DNA of 64,000 nt from Effrenium voratum (GCA_963377175.1 CAUJNA010003291.1:1-64000), one strand, 5' to 3'. Positions 9,250-20,570 are shown, numbered from the stretch's first letter. Notes: generated from the sequence alone by a model not told the origin. Translations and numbers: made by a program.

Positions 9250-10510
9250 CCACTTACAAGATCTTGCTTGGAGATCCGCTTGCTTGCGCCCGCCTTACCT
9301 CTACACGTGCCGTGGTACGACCGAGTGCCTCTTGCGCAGTCTTCCGCTCCTCTGCCTGGCAGCCCGTCGATGAGGCAACGAAGCGACGTCGATCGCCCTG
9401 AGCAGCACCCGGCGCAGAGGTGTTCACAAGCCTTTGCTGCGGGACAACCCGGCCCGCAGGCCCCAAACCCTCGCGCGTGACCCGCACCCAAGCCTGCTCC
9501 AGCAAACGGGCGCGGCGTGCGAGAAGGCCGCTCAGCGCCACACCCCGTAAAACCATCGCCCCCGCATCCCCCGTGAGCAAGGGGCAACGGGAGGCGCAAA
9601 CGCCGGCGCAACGCGACCCCAGGGTGCAACGCCGCCAGCCAAGCCCCGGCCTGGGGACCAAACGGGGTCGGAGACAAGCACGGTCGCTGGGCCGCATGGC
9701 AACAGGTCAGGCCATGACGGGCGCTCCGTCCAACGTTGCCCGAAGAAATCGTGAGCCGCCGCGGCTTCACGAAGGCATGGCGTAGCCGTTTCGTCATCCA
9801 CCAAAAGCTCGCGGAGACAGCGACTCTGCCGCATCCGGGCCACGCTGGAGCAGTAGCTCAGCACGCGGCCGGCGCCGCGCGTAGGGCGCACCAAAAGACA
9901 AGACCCCCGCCGTGTGCCGGGAGGAAGGCGAGGCGGCGATTATCCGGCCATTCGGCACCGCGTTTGCCAAGAAGGGCTTACAGTGCGTGCCAAATAGCTT
10001 GGTCATGCGCCTCCGCCTGCGCTGCCGACTGGGGGGGGGGACCACCGTGTGGAGCAAATGCTGAGCGCGGGGCGTCGCACAGAAAAAGGGGAGCAACCAG
10101 GCCGATTGCGAAGCTCGTCCAGGAAGTGCCGCTGTTCACGGCGTCCAAAACGCTTGTTCGCCAAGGCTCGCCACGCCAAACCTCGGGCCGAGGTTCGGAA
10201 TACCCGGCGGGGCCTCGCCGCCCAAACGGTCATAAATCCGCGTTTTGCAAAGGTTGGCGGCAGCGCTCGCATGCTCTTCCACCGCCCGGGACACGGCGTC
10301 GAGTCTCGGTGGCGAAGTGATGATGTAAAGATCGTCTAAACCATAGCGACACTGTGGTGGCGGCAGATCCATTTCGACGGCCACGCGGAACAAGGAGGCC
10401 AGGCAGTCCGTCCCGGCGCGCGCCTGCAGCGCGAACTGGTAGGGCCTCGTCGTCTCATCGAACCGGCAGGCAGTCGATGGAAGATATCGCCTTTTGCTAT
10501 GTCCGCGCCT
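9250..10510 (-). pseudogene. Degraded non-LTR reverse transcriptase copy
   Basis: Minus-strand frames hold, in order: a segment before motif A (FDETTRPYQFALQARAG), the catalytic aspartates (YGLDDLYIITSPP), a downstream helical region (CLRELLVDDETATPCLREAA), and the C-terminal block with SGLLARRARLLEQAWVRV and GRVVPQQRLVNTSAPG. Motifs A and B are missing because of a deletion at the ELDP-equivalent position near 10400. Several frameshifts occur. It is the same family as 12.06-14.76 kb but in the opposite orientation, and it keeps the DD box that the other copy lost. Confidence 0.7.
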
Positions 10511-10789
10511 CTCCATTAGGCTCAGGCAAGGCGGTTAGACGCGAAAAGGCCAAGGCCTTATCACGCTGTCCGGAACATGCGCGTTGGCCGTGCTCGGCCA
10601 AAGGAGCGGGGCCACAGGCGGGGAGAGCCCTGCATGTCCTGCCCAGGCCCGCGGAGCTTCAGCTGCCTAGCGAACTGTTTTGCATGATGCACCGGGCATC
10701 AGACACCGGGACAGCAAAATCCGCGAGCTACTGCCCACTCAAACGGGCACGGCCCTCGTCCGCAGCACGCCGGACGTCGGGCAAGCAGT

Positions 10790-11100
10790 GACACGGTCGC
10801 CTAATGCATCTGCGGGGCGAGTGCGGGGAGCGACGTGCGCAGGCGGCGAGATCCCTGCGTTTGCATTGCCAGTGTGGCATGGCGCCGAGGTTGCCATCGA
10901 CGCCATCGGGAGGGTCGGCCAGCCGAGAGGCTGCAGTGCCAGGGGGGTGCTGGAGCAAGCGGCCCGGCGTAAGCGGGGGGCGACTTACCCTGAGCTGCTT
11001 GCCGCCTCGGTTGGTGGCAGGTGGAACGGTGAGGCGCGCGAGTTGCTGCGTGCCCTAGCGCGTAGCAAAGCGAGGGTCCCGGGCTACTTATTAAATGGGG
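10790..11100 (+). pseudogene. C-terminal fragment of the same reverse transcriptase family
   Basis: The plus-strand reading GVLEQAARRKRGATYPELLA followed by SVGGRWNGEARELLRALA matches the C-terminal region of the larger copy (ARRRKEARYPELCRPGPQ, GGRWGPEACGLVDRLV). It is oriented opposite to the neighbouring minus-strand copy. Confidence 0.6.
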
Positions 11101-11127
11101 TTCAGCTTAAGGAAGTGCATTGCGCCT

Positions 11128-11252
11128 TTGCTTAAAAGAGCCTGGGTGGGTATTGGCCACTAGCCCGGTGGCCGCCTCTGCTTAATAGAGCTTGGATGGT
11201 CCACGGGACGGATCTGTCGACCTCTAGCCCGGTGACCGCCTCTCCCTAAAAG
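11128..11252. repeat. Three spaced direct repeats
   Basis: The phrase ctagcccggtgRccgcctct, or its tail with cttaaWagagc, recurs three times at 45-60 bp spacing between two reverse transcriptase fragments. Its function is unknown. Confidence 0.6.
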
Positions 11253-11754
11253 AGCGGGTGGTTCCCGGATGTCCGGCACGTTCTGCTATCCTCGAACGAG
11301 GGCGCGTCCATGCGAGCTGTTGCCCCGCCTGCTGTTGCACCAGAAGCCTGGGGTCAAGAAAACCCCCAAGCAAGACTGGGCTGCTCGGACCGGATCGCTC
11401 TAGCCAGCGATCTCGCGGGGGGGAGGAGCCCGGCCCAAGGCTTCCAGAGCAGAAGTGCCACGCGCTGTGCTGGATGATCGGGAAAGCATCTATCTGGTTA
11501 GTGCGAGTTTGTGAGCGCCTTGCCCGCGGAGCGAGCGCGCCGTCCACCGACAGAGTGGTGGTGGTGAGGCAGTTTCCCGTCATGAATTGCAATTTGTGCA
11601 CTTTGTATGTCCACCCGTGCCTACTGGTGGTCTGGCAGCCTGTGCGCTGCAGCCTCGCTGGCCGTCGCTGACAGCCTCAGATCTCGTCCGGCAGTCTTCC
11701 AGGGCGACGTGAACGAAAAACACGAATCCTGAACAGCTTCCAAGGGAAAAAAAG

Positions 11755-12050
11755 AACGATTTTTAGGCCCGGGGTTCAAAAACGATGTGTTTGGCCCGAA
11801 CAAATCGTTTTTCACCACCCCGGAAGCAAAAACGATTTGTTGGGCCCGAACATATCGTTTTTTGGCACCCGGCTGCTTTGCTTCAATGAATCTCCATAGT
11901 AAAAATGTGCCTTTTGCGGGGTGACGCCCAAAGCAGATTGTGAGGCCAGTGCAAATCGTTTTGTGGCCCGGGGTGCAGAAACGATTTGTTGGCCCGAACA
12001 TTTTTTTTTTGTTTGGGGGCCCGGGCGCGACAACAATTGTTGGGCCCGAA
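11755..12050. repeat. Palindromic repeat cluster, left of the reverse transcriptase element
   Basis: Several copies of a near-palindrome centred on gggccc with arms acgatttgtt and aacaaatcgt, best at 11777-11812 and 11829-11861, with half-sites up to 12050. Related copies lie at 15845-15968. Confidence 0.75.
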
Positions 12051-12059
12051 CAAGCTTCC

Positions 12060-14760
12060 TGGGCGTGGCTGGACACCGTTGAGCCCGCCGCTGAGTTTGC
12101 GAGCCCTGTTCCTACTCTGCCGGGGGTTCCTGGCTTCATGCTGCCAGGAGCACGCCGAGCATGGGCGTTCGCTTTGCGCGCGCTGTGCACCGATGACCCC
12201 CGGACGGGGGCCACGCAGGTGCTGCTGCCCAGGCTGCTGTTCACACGCGGCGCCTCTCGGGGCGCGGAAGGCAAGGCGGAACTCCTGCAGCGCATCTCGG
12301 ACTTCCACACCGGCCGCTGGGAGGCGCTGCTGGACCGAGCGCGCGCCCTTCAGCCTGGCGTGCGCACCTCGGAGCTGCCCACGTCGGCGCAGCTGCGTGC
12401 GCGTGCGTGCGCCCAGGTCCGGCAGGGCGACTTGTCCCGCACGCGGCGGACACTCACTTCAGCCTCGCTGGCCCCGGGCGATGAAGCAACCCTGGCCGCC
12501 TTGTCCGACCCGGACCGCCGCCCGCCGCAGCCTCGAAGGCCGCTTCCGCCGCCGCCCTGTCTGCCGGCGGCCGCTATCCGGCTCGATGCCGCCGCCGTAG
12601 CGGACGCCCTCCGCACGGCCAAAAAGGGCACGGCGGCGGGCCTGTCCGGCGCCACGGTTGACCACTACAAAATCCTGCTGGCCGATGAGGCCACGCTTGC
12701 GCTGTTTGCCGAGGCGGCAACGAAGCTAGCCAATGCGGATGTCCCAGAGCCCATACTCGCAGCGCTCGCCCTAGCTCGCCTCACGGCGTTGCAGAAGCCC
12801 AGCGGCGGAGTGAGGGGCATTGCAACTGGCGACACCTTTCGTCGCCTGGTCGCCTGCACGCTCGCCCGGCGCTATGCGCGCCGCTTCGATGAGGCCACCA
12901 GGCCGTACCAGTTCGCGCTGCAAGCGCGAGCTGGGATGGATTGCCTGGCCGCTTTGCTTCGCGCTGCCACCGAGCTCGACCCCGCAGCCACCGTCGTGTC
13001 TCTTGACGGGTGTTGCGCTTATGACTCGGTGTCCCGGGCTGCTTTCCTCGACAAACTCGCGGAAGTGACGCCTTCGCTTGTACCCTTTGTCCGCGCAATC
13101 TATGCGCGGCAATCGGTGTACTTGTGGTGGGACGGTGCCGGCGCCTGCCACCGCATCCTACAGGGCGATGGCTGTGAGCAGGGCGACGCGTTGGCTCCCG
13201 CCCTGTTTGCCCTTGCGCAGCACGCGGCGCTGGTGGCGGCTTCCCAGCAGCTCCGGCCGGGATCGCGCCGGGGGCGCCGCTCCGCCGGGCATTTCGGAGA
13301 TCGGCCCTGAGGCGTGGCGTGGCGACAAACCGTTGCCCGAGCGTGGGTTTGTTGTCTTGGGCACGCCCATCGGCGCCCCGGAGTACGTTGCCGCGTGCGC
13401 GAGGGAGCGCCTAGAGCAGGAGCAGGGCTTGCTGGCGGAGCTGCCACAGCTGCCTGACTTGCAGTGTGCCTGGCTGCTGCTCCTCTTTTGCGCCGCGCCT
13501 CGGGCGCAACACTTGCTCCGCACCGTGCCGCCTTCCCAATCGGCGGCATACGCGGAAGCACATGACCATGCGGTCTGGGGCACACTGCAAGCGCTCCTCG
13601 GCGAGCGCGGCGCCGCTTGGCCGGAGGCCCGCCGCCTTGCTTTTCTTCCAGCGCGCGAGGGCGGCCTTGGTTTCTTGTGTGCCACACGCGCTGCGCCTGC
13701 CGCCCACTGGGCGCTGGGCCGATTCCTTGCCGGTCATGCTCCAGCGTCGCCCTGATGCGGCGGAGCGATGTGTGCGGGAGCTCCTCGTAGACGACGAAGC
13801 TGCCGCCCCTTGCCTTCGCGAGGCGGCCGTCGCTGGCGACCTGCTCCGGCGCCACTGGCCCGAGCGTCCGTCCTGGCAGGACATCCTTGCGCGCGCGGCC
13901 CCTCCCGCTGTAGCGGATGACAGTGAACCAGGCGATTGGCCGCATGGTTGGCAGCTTCTCGCGTCTCGCGCACTCAACTCCCATTTTCGCGAGACCGAGC
14001 TTCTGCCACACATGCGGCCGAGCGACCGCGCTTGTCTCCCCTTGCAGTCTGGCCCGCATGCGGGGGCTTGGCTTGCGGCTGTGCCGACTGACCCGGGCAC
14101 CACGCTGCCCCCGGCGCACATGCATGTCGCCTTGCGCAGGCGCCTGCGCCTCGCGCTGCCCCTCACGCACCGGTATTGCGGAGGCGATGGGTTCCTGGGG
14201 TGCGGCGCCGCGCTCGATGTCTTGGGCGACTTGAACAAGCGTGGGTCCGCGTCGCGCGCGAAGGTCTGGGACCCGAGGGCAGGGTTGTCCCTCAGCAGTG
14301 GTTGGCCAACACTTCTGCGCCAGGCGTCAGTGCGCAGGACAGGCGCCGCCTGGATCTTGTTCTTTACGGCGCCACGCGCTTGGGCGAAGCGCTGTGCTGC
14401 GACGCCACGCTCGTTGCTCCGCTCCGTCGCGACGGCCGACCGCAGCCACGCGCGGCCGAGGAGGACGGCGCAGCCATTGCGGTAGCGCGGCGCCGCAAGG
14501 AGGCGCGGTACCCGGAGCTTTGCCGGCCTGGCCCGCAGCGAGTGGTCGTTCTTGCTTGTGAAACGGGCGGGCGGTGGGGCCCCGAGGCGTGCGGCTTAGT
14601 TGATCGCTTGGTGCGCCTCCGGGCACTCCGCGCGCCTCCAGCTGTCCGCCGCGCGGCTGAGGCGGGTTGGCGCCGCAGGTGGTGGGCGCTGCTCAGCGCC
14701 GCCCGGAGGACGTTGGCTTCCCCCCGCACGGCCGGCTGCGCAAGGAGAGCCCGACCTCGC
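12060..14760 (+). mobile_element. Non-LTR-type reverse transcriptase element, inactivated
   Basis: The first frame, open to 13310, has an N-terminal helical region, then RT motifs: LARLTALQKPSGGVRGI, motif A VVSLDGCCAYDSVSR, and motif B GCEQGDALAPALFALAQ. The catalytic YxDD box that should follow is absent; LRPG jumps into GISEIGPEAWRGDK in another frame near 13280, so a deletion of roughly 60 codons is likely. The reading then passes through 13078-13755, 13466-14240 and 14180-14760 in three frames. The C-terminal part (LARRARLLEQAWVRVAREG, then RRRLDLVLYGATRLGEALCC) has spaced Asp residues that could be a nuclease fold. Ala/Arg-rich proteins of this kind are very numerous in Symbiodinium genomes. 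Insertion sites and a poly-A tail were not found. Confidence 0.75.
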
Positions 14761-14889
14761 CGATGTCCTTGCTTTGGCTGGCCCGTCCGGGCCCAGCCTT
14801 CTGCCTTTGCGCGGCTAGTCGCCACATCAGCGCGCGCGCGCTTCGTTCGCCTTTCTCGGCGGCCGTTTCGGGTGGGGGGGCTTGAGGGT

Positions 14890-15840
14890 TCCCTGGGACA
14901 AGATTTCTGCACGCTCTTGACGCTCCAAAAATGTTCCCCTTCCGCGCCCTTCCGCTGCGCAAATTTCGTAGTCAAGTCCGCCGCCGGGCCACGCTTGGCT
15001 GGGAGATGTCGTGGTCGAAGCCCCCGCAGGGTTTCCGGCGTGCCGAGCGACAATAGCTGCGCAGCGAGCCAACACTTCGCCGGGCGACGTGCTCGCAGTG
15101 CCGCAGCGTCTGGGTCGGCAGTATGAGGCGTTGGCGCACCATCCTGCCACGCAGGGCGTCCTGGAGGAAGAATAACCCTGCCGGACCTGTCAGGGAGAGC
15201 GTGGGGCTGGGCGAGTTCAAGCCAACACGGTGAGGGCCACACACGGCGAGAGCTGCTGCTGCTGCAAGACGAGGGCGGAAACAACATCCAAAGCCAGGAT
15301 GTCCGTCCGCACGCGTGCGGTAGATACAACCCTTGTCTTGCCGTTGCCTGGCCAAGACTTCGATCTATCCAGGGACTCTTCGATTTTTTGCCTGTTATCC
15401 ACCCCTTCCGTGTGGAATTTATCGCGCGCCGTTGCTGGACCAGGCAACGAGACCATTGAAGACATTTTGCTCATCCTACGCAGTGTGTTTTTTTCCGATG
15501 TGCAAGTTCTTGTGGTGGCCAGAAAGATAATGAGTTGCGGACACGGGCAAAAATCCATACACGTCGTCATTTTTCCCAACGGCGTTTGGTGCGCATTTTT
15601 TGCGCCGACGCCAGGGCAGACACACACACGTCCCTGGACTAAGGATGTGCCCGTTGCCCGATATGTGTTTTCCCCACGCCTTGCTCAAATTGTACAACGA
15701 AAGCGGCTACTGGCCCAAGCTTACCGATTGGATCGCATGCATTCGTGCGGGGCAACCGGGCAAGGCGAACAGGATCGGACGCGAATAAAAAACAAACAAC
15801 GCGTTTTTGTTCTCGAACACATTGTGGTGGCTCGATTTTC
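14890..15840. other. No gene recognised
   Basis: GC-rich sequence to about 15200 may be a decayed 3' part of the retroelement. The long plus frame (15230-16045) runs through the palindromic repeats and is not believed. Confidence 0.4.
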
Positions 15841-15844
15841 TCTC

Positions 15845-15968
15845 CGGCCAAACAAATCGTTTTGGAACCCCCAACAATTAGTTTTTGCTCCCGGGCCTAA
15901 AAACGGTTTGTTTGGGCCCAACAAATCGTTTTTGAATCCCGGGCTAAACAAATCGTTTTTGAACCCTT
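15845..15968. repeat. Palindromic repeat cluster, right of the reverse transcriptase element
   Basis: The best unit, about 15890-15942, begins and ends with cccggg and has arms aaaaacggtttgtt and acaaatcgttttt around gggccc. It is the same family as 11755-12050, about 4 kb away across the reverse transcriptase element. Confidence 0.75.
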
Positions 15969-15969
15969 G

Positions 15970-17330
15970 CGTGGAAGTTGATGTTGGGCTGAATTCGCGG
16001 AAGACTGGAGGAAGGGCGCGGAAGGATCGCGGAAGGGTTCCGTGATTTGGATGACTTGCGTGCGATGTGTTGTTTTCGTTGGCCCGGTACGGGATTCGTA
16101 GCCGCAGGCTCGCAATCTCTTCAGGGCTTCCCCAGCAGGCTGTTTTACTTACCGGTTTCTAGCGTCCAAGCCTTTAATATCACCAGCTATGCCGCCAAAT
16201 CCAAAGCCATGGGCCTATCTGGCCTCATCTTCTCGTCGGGCCTTGGTGAAGGAAGTGCGCGATGTTCTTCAGCCTCACTGTCGCACAAACCAGGATCTCA
16301 CCTGCATTTTGCCGGATGTATTGGAGAGAGACGCTTTTCACGAAAGAAACGGGTGGTGGAAAATAAGCTCAATATCTAGTTGTGTTGGCTTGGCAAGAAA
16401 AAGCCGCAAGCCGCGGAAGGCGCGGAAGGGAAATGAGAGCGCGGAAACAAACATCCGCAGCGCGGAAGCGCGCGGAAGCACGCGGAAGCACCAAATGATA
16501 TCATCGCAATTTGGCTTATTGATTTTGATCACCGCCCAGCTTGCGTTGCGCGAGCACCTCACTCCGCTGCCGTACGTGTGGCTAGATTTATGGCCAGGCC
16601 TCGCGCTACTTGTGGTAGGACAACAATGGCATGGCGTGGCGCACGTCGGAACGGGGTGGGGGGGAACACGGGGAGCCTGTTTACGCTTTGCAGGACCCAG
16701 CCTTGCCGGCCATGCTGGCGGTGCCTTGCTTCGCTGGCAGTTGGGCGCTGCTTGTCCTGGCGCCAGATTGAGGTGATTGCAGGTAAGGTTGTGGTCCTGC
16801 CCATCATGAACGAGAGTTGCATCCAGTACCATTGGGCAGAGGTGTGGCCAGGCCAGATGGGACAAAAGGAGTGAGATAATTACAGCCCGCTCACACAAAG
16901 GGATTTGGAGAAGACAAGAGTGTGAAGAGAGCGCGACACATCATAGCGGCCTTCGCCGCGAGTATTTGGCACAAGCAGGGGAAGATTTGGGAAAAGCAAG
17001 GGCGCAAATGCGGCTTTCTAGGGCGAGCTCCGTTTCGCACGCCCTCAACGTTCGGCGATTAAGACCACACACCAATGCAACATCTTGTCCTACTTTTCCC
17101 CTCGTGGTGGAAGACAACAAACGCAAATGCAACTCGCGCAATGTCCCTTTCCTCAGTCAGTGATAGTCATTGCCAATTGCGTTTTCAACATCAGCCAGTT
17201 GCCACACAACGCAAGCGAGGTTCTAGCAAAAACGAGGGCCTGCGCACAGGGGGGGGGCAGAAGCTTGATTGTTGCAGCTTGTTAGAGCAGACTGTACGGG
17301 CAGGGTCCATTGCGTGTAGTGCCTGTAGCA
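15970..17330. other. Intergenic, scattered gcggaag motifs
   Basis: The heptamer gcggaag recurs near 15995-16035 and again at least six times in 16413-16490. No gene was recognised; ORFs near 100-195 codons lack motifs. Confidence 0.4.
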
Positions 17331-17334
17331 AATA

Positions 17335-18114
17335 ATGGCGCAACCGAGTTGGAGGAAAGCATGGCTGCTTTGGCTCGAGTCATTTTTTTGGCAGCGTCCC
17401 AAAGGTACACTGCGGAATTTTCCCGCCATGGGCGCCACTGGCAGCCTGCAAGATCAGGATGCGTGCCTGGATGGCAAGCACGGCAACGACATCTCGATCG
17501 AGTCGAAGCAAAAACCGTGCGGACAGATTCGCGGCCAGGTGTTGGTGCCCGAGGAGGCGTGGCGGACGTATCAGGATAACTTCGTGGTCCAGATGCATGG
17601 CCTGCCCGGTTGCGGCTTCTGGCAAGGCATTCGGTCCAGGGGTGATTTTGAAGACCTACGCCATGGTTTGGAGGAAGAAAAGGACTGGACAGCGTCAGCG
17701 GCCTTTGCCCAGCCGCTGGAGTATGTGAACCTGCAGCCTTGGAAGTGGACGTGCTATATGCGGGACACGCGATCTTGCTTGCAGACCTGGCTGGACGAAG
17801 TCCTCACATCGGATTTGTGCGGCAGCGACTCCTTCCGGGAGTTCCTGTTCCGTCAACCTCCCGCCACTTCCGGGGACGCGGCGCAGACGGTGCTGGCTCT
17901 GCCGATCATGGGCCACATCCTCAGCTTCCTTGAGCAACCGTCGGATGTGGCCAGCCTCTCGTCCTTGACGTCCAAGTCGCTGAACTACAGCGGGACCACG
18001 CTGTGCAACCGGCAATGGGAGCGCATGTATGCGGAGAGATGGCGTGCGTTCCACGAGGCGCAGGTGTACCATTCAGAGCTGAGCCGTCAACCGGTTGATT
18101 GGAAATCAATGTGA
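17335..18114 (+). CDS. PX-like/F-box protein, single intact ORF
   Basis: A 259-residue ORF from ATG 17335 to TGA 18114. Residues 80-172 look like a PX (phosphoinositide-binding) fold: DNFVVQMHGL, a divergent centre with DFEDL, and a C-terminal pattern TRSCLQTWLDEVLTSD then SFREFLF, the usual L-x2-WL...FL helix. Residues 186-240 look like an F-box, the Skp1-binding motif of SCF ubiquitin ligases: LPIMGHILSFLEQPSDVA, SLTSKSLN, and a WERMYAERWRAF tail like the W-x2-LY-x-ERW of many F-box proteins. A PX plus F-box pairing would place a ubiquitin ligase adaptor at membranes; this is inference. The RR-Y-x-DF motif of typical PX domains is not clear, so lipid binding is doubtful. No introns are evident. 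A single-exon form could be a retroposed copy. Confidence 0.55.
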   Translation: MAQPSWRKAWLLWLESFFWQRPKGTLRNFPAMGATGSLQDQDACLDGKHGNDISIESKQKPCGQIRGQVLVPEEAWRTYQDNFVVQMHGLPGCGFWQGIRSRGDFEDLRHGLEEEKDWTASAAFAQPLEYVNLQPWKWTCYMRDTRSCLQTWLDEVLTSDLCGSDSFREFLFRQPPATSGDAAQTVLALPIMGHILSFLEQPSDVASLSSLTSKSLNYSGTTLCNRQWERMYAERWRAFHEAQVYHSELSRQPVDWKSM

Positions 18115-18935
18115 CTTGGCAATGTCAGTTGGGATGCAACATCAGGATGCTTGAGCTGGCTATGAATTTTAGTGGGGTCCCAATTAAGTGGTGTGTGGCA
18201 GCCGCAAGGCTCTGCAAACAAAACGAGGTATCAGCATACCGATGCGGGAAGGCACGAAGCACTCCTGGAGGCACGGGCGACGCACCGTTTTTTTTTTGGA
18301 CGCCGTGTGCAACCTGAGAGGTATATGACAGAGAAAAGAAGCTCGGATTTGCCATGTCCTGCATGCTGGCCAAGGCGGGAATTGGTTTCACTCTTCTTTC
18401 AAAAGGTTTTTGCTTTGCAGCAGGTCATATGGGACTCGCGCACCAATTCCTACATCGCCAGCTACGTCAGTGCAAGCCAGGCAAGAGCGTCAGCCAATCA
18501 TGCCGGGCATTTTCGAGCCACTTTCGAAAGGCACCAAACCAATTCGGATGATATCAGCTTGTTCCGCAAGTGTTGCGACGAGCCCGACATGTTTTTCCCT
18601 TGTCAAAAGGAGAGGCCGCGCCTTCTTTTTGGGGTGTGACAAAAGGGAGCCAACCACCTGCATGGGGTCCCTTCGAAGAAATCCTGTGTGTGTATTCTTT
18701 GAGAAGACCAACTTTCAGGCGTAAGTGTAGAGGGAAGCCAAAAGGAAAGCACCACATTGTCTTTTCCGGGTTCTTTTTTTGACCATGCCAAAGCAGAAGG
18801 AGAACCTCGCTTTTGTTTTGGGGGAGGGGATCTGGATTTTGTTTTTCCTTGTGGTTTCCCGTGTAAAACCCCCATCAAAAGCAGGCACCAACGCCATCCA
18901 GAAACAGGAGCCAAGTCCACGAAACAGGTAATTAC
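18115..18935. other. Intron-like or intergenic, no gene recognised
   Basis: Poly-T runs and phrases such as agccaaaaggaaagc that recur in other introns of the window. No exon was recognised. Confidence 0.4.
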
Positions 18936-18937
18936 AT

Positions 18938-19112
18938 GGTTGTTGTTGGGACATTTTTTGTTTTTAAATAAAATAAATAAGTAAATAAATAAATAAATAA
19001 ATGTATAAATATTTATATTTGATTGTGGTTGAACTCCAAACCCACTCTCACTACTTAAAACTTGATAAGTTTTTTCCCTCCCCAAACCCATGGTCAACGA
19101 ACCGCCCATTCC
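18938..19112. repeat. Dispersed repeat D, copy 1, with (AAAT)n
   Basis: The order is: tggttgttgttgggacattt, an aaataaataaat microsatellite (18965-19004), ttgtggttgaactccaaac, then cccaaacccatggtcaacga. The same order occurs at 45990-46110, and a partial copy lies at 19250-19345. Confidence 0.65.
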
Positions 19113-19118
19113 AATGGC

Positions 19119-19243
19119 CAGGTGAGCCACAATCAAAACCTGGGTAGATGAAGGTTAGTAAGGCACGATCCCCTTGCCATAAATAGCTGCGGATATCCGC
19201 CTTCTGAAAACTGGAAACATGGTTCTGGGATTATGGCCAGGTG
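19119..19243. mobile_element. MITE-like element A, copy 1 (3' end reduced)
   Basis: Begins caggtgagccacaatcaaaa and continues with the gtagatgaaggttagtaagg, cataaata and catggttctggg landmarks shared with copies at 35986 and 54669. The right terminal repeat is reduced to attatggccaggtg. No ORF; non-autonomous. Confidence 0.7.
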
Positions 19244-19249
19244 CTGCCC

Positions 19250-19345
19250 TGTGGTTTAGTGGTTGAACTCCAAATCCACTGAACTGCTAAGATATTGAGG
19301 AGATGTTTCTTGGCCCCAGCCCCAAACCGTCAAACAAAGACCGCC
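19250..19345. repeat. Dispersed repeat D, copy 2 (partial)
   Basis: Contains gtggtttagtggttgaactc, cactgaactgctaag and ccccaaaccgtcaa, matching 19026-19112 and 46030-46110. It abuts MITE A copy 1. Confidence 0.55.
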
Positions 19346-19363
19346 GATTTTCCGACGGCGCCA

Positions 19364-19486
19364 GGTGCTGCCCGAGCGGATCTCCTACCTCGAGACCTAC
19401 CGCCTGCGCTTCTGCCCGCCCTCGGTGCGCCGGCAGCTACGCCCGGAGCTGCGCCCGCCGCAGGCGCCGGACGTGCGCCGGGGCTA
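19364..19486 (+). CDS. Candidate GC-rich exon
   Basis: After a ggcgccag acceptor-like site, a sharply GC-rich stretch reads VLPERISYLETYRLRFCPP then SVRRQLRPELRPPQAPD and meets a stop at about 19486, or a GT donor shortly before. Composition stands out from the flanks. It might belong to the same host gene as the exon at 20571. No domain was recognised. Confidence 0.35.
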
Positions 19487-19566
19487 AGTCGGGGCCCGTC
19501 GCGAAATCGGTTCCGTCGGGTTCCGTCGGCGGACGCGCGGGGTGGTCCGGGGCGGCCCTGAGGTAA

Positions 19567-19632
19567 GGTTCCACGAGGGTTGCACCAAGGTTCCACCAGG
19601 GTTCCACCAGGGTTCCACGAGGGTTCCACGAG
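19567..19632. repeat. Six 11-bp tandem units
   Basis: Units of ggttccacSag starting every 11 bp from 19567, just after the candidate exon. Confidence 0.9.
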
Positions 19633-19689
19633 GTTCTGTGAGGGCTGGCGTAGTGCGATCGCCAAGAAGAGCACCGCATGCTGTATCAC

Positions 19690-20565
19690 ATGAGCTTATT
19701 TTTTTTTGGGGGGGGGAAAAGGGGGGATGATGGGGGGGGGGGGATGATGGGGGGAGGGGGATGGTGTGGGGTAGAAAGGAGAGCCGGAAAGTTTGGGCCC
19801 CTTTTTGCATGAGACCCCTGAAATTGCTTCGGTTTTCCTTTTGGTTTCCTTGGCAAGACACCAAAAAGGGATTAAAGAATGACACCTTGAGTTTGACTGC
19901 CCTTGCTAACCTAATTAATGGAACCATGGTCTTGGGGAAGATGGGCGGAGGAAAGCCTTCTCAAAATTGCGGTTTGGTTCGCATTCATAGATAGCTCCAT
20001 TCAGCACCCTAGAAGAGCAGAGCGTGTGCAGCCTCTTCATTCAAAGGGTTTTCGCGTTCGATCGGATCGGGCCTTAGATTGTTTGTTTCCATCGCTGACA
20101 TGTCGGGTTCTTTGAAATGCCACCAGGTATGGACAGCCACTTGCTTGTGGATCAACTTGTTTGTCTAGCCTCAGCAGCCAGCTTTGGTATTGTATGCAGT
20201 GTTTTAAGCTAGTGCAGTTACTACTGTTCGTGTGGGCCAAACTTGACCGAGTAGCTGGACTGAGGTATGGGTACCGCGCATCTTGGTGGCATAAGGCTGC
20301 ACGGACGGGTTCTTCGAGCCAGGTTTGGTGTGCGTTTTCGGGTTCAAAAATTCCCGGGTGCGCGCCCACAAGTGAGGTTGCTGCAATCGACATGTAGCTG
20401 GTCAATGAAACTGCGTTTGGCACACGGAAGGTCAAGGGCACTGCATTCATTTGCTTTGCATTGAATTGTAAGCAATTGTAGGCCATTTTCGGCTTGCACT
20501 CTGGTTCCCTTGCACTAAGGGTGGCAGGGCTGGGTTTTGGGGTACTTTTTGGTTGCCAAGGTGCT
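19690..20565. other. Poly-G tract and intron-like sequence
   Basis: 19693-19762 is a run of G tracts separated by atgat. The remainder holds no recognised gene. Confidence 0.45.
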
Positions 20566-20570
20566 GGCAG

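Noticed and set aside
15230..16045. 271-codon plus-strand ORF
   Set aside because: Runs through palindromic repeats and low-complexity sequence, has no family motif and does not look exon-like.
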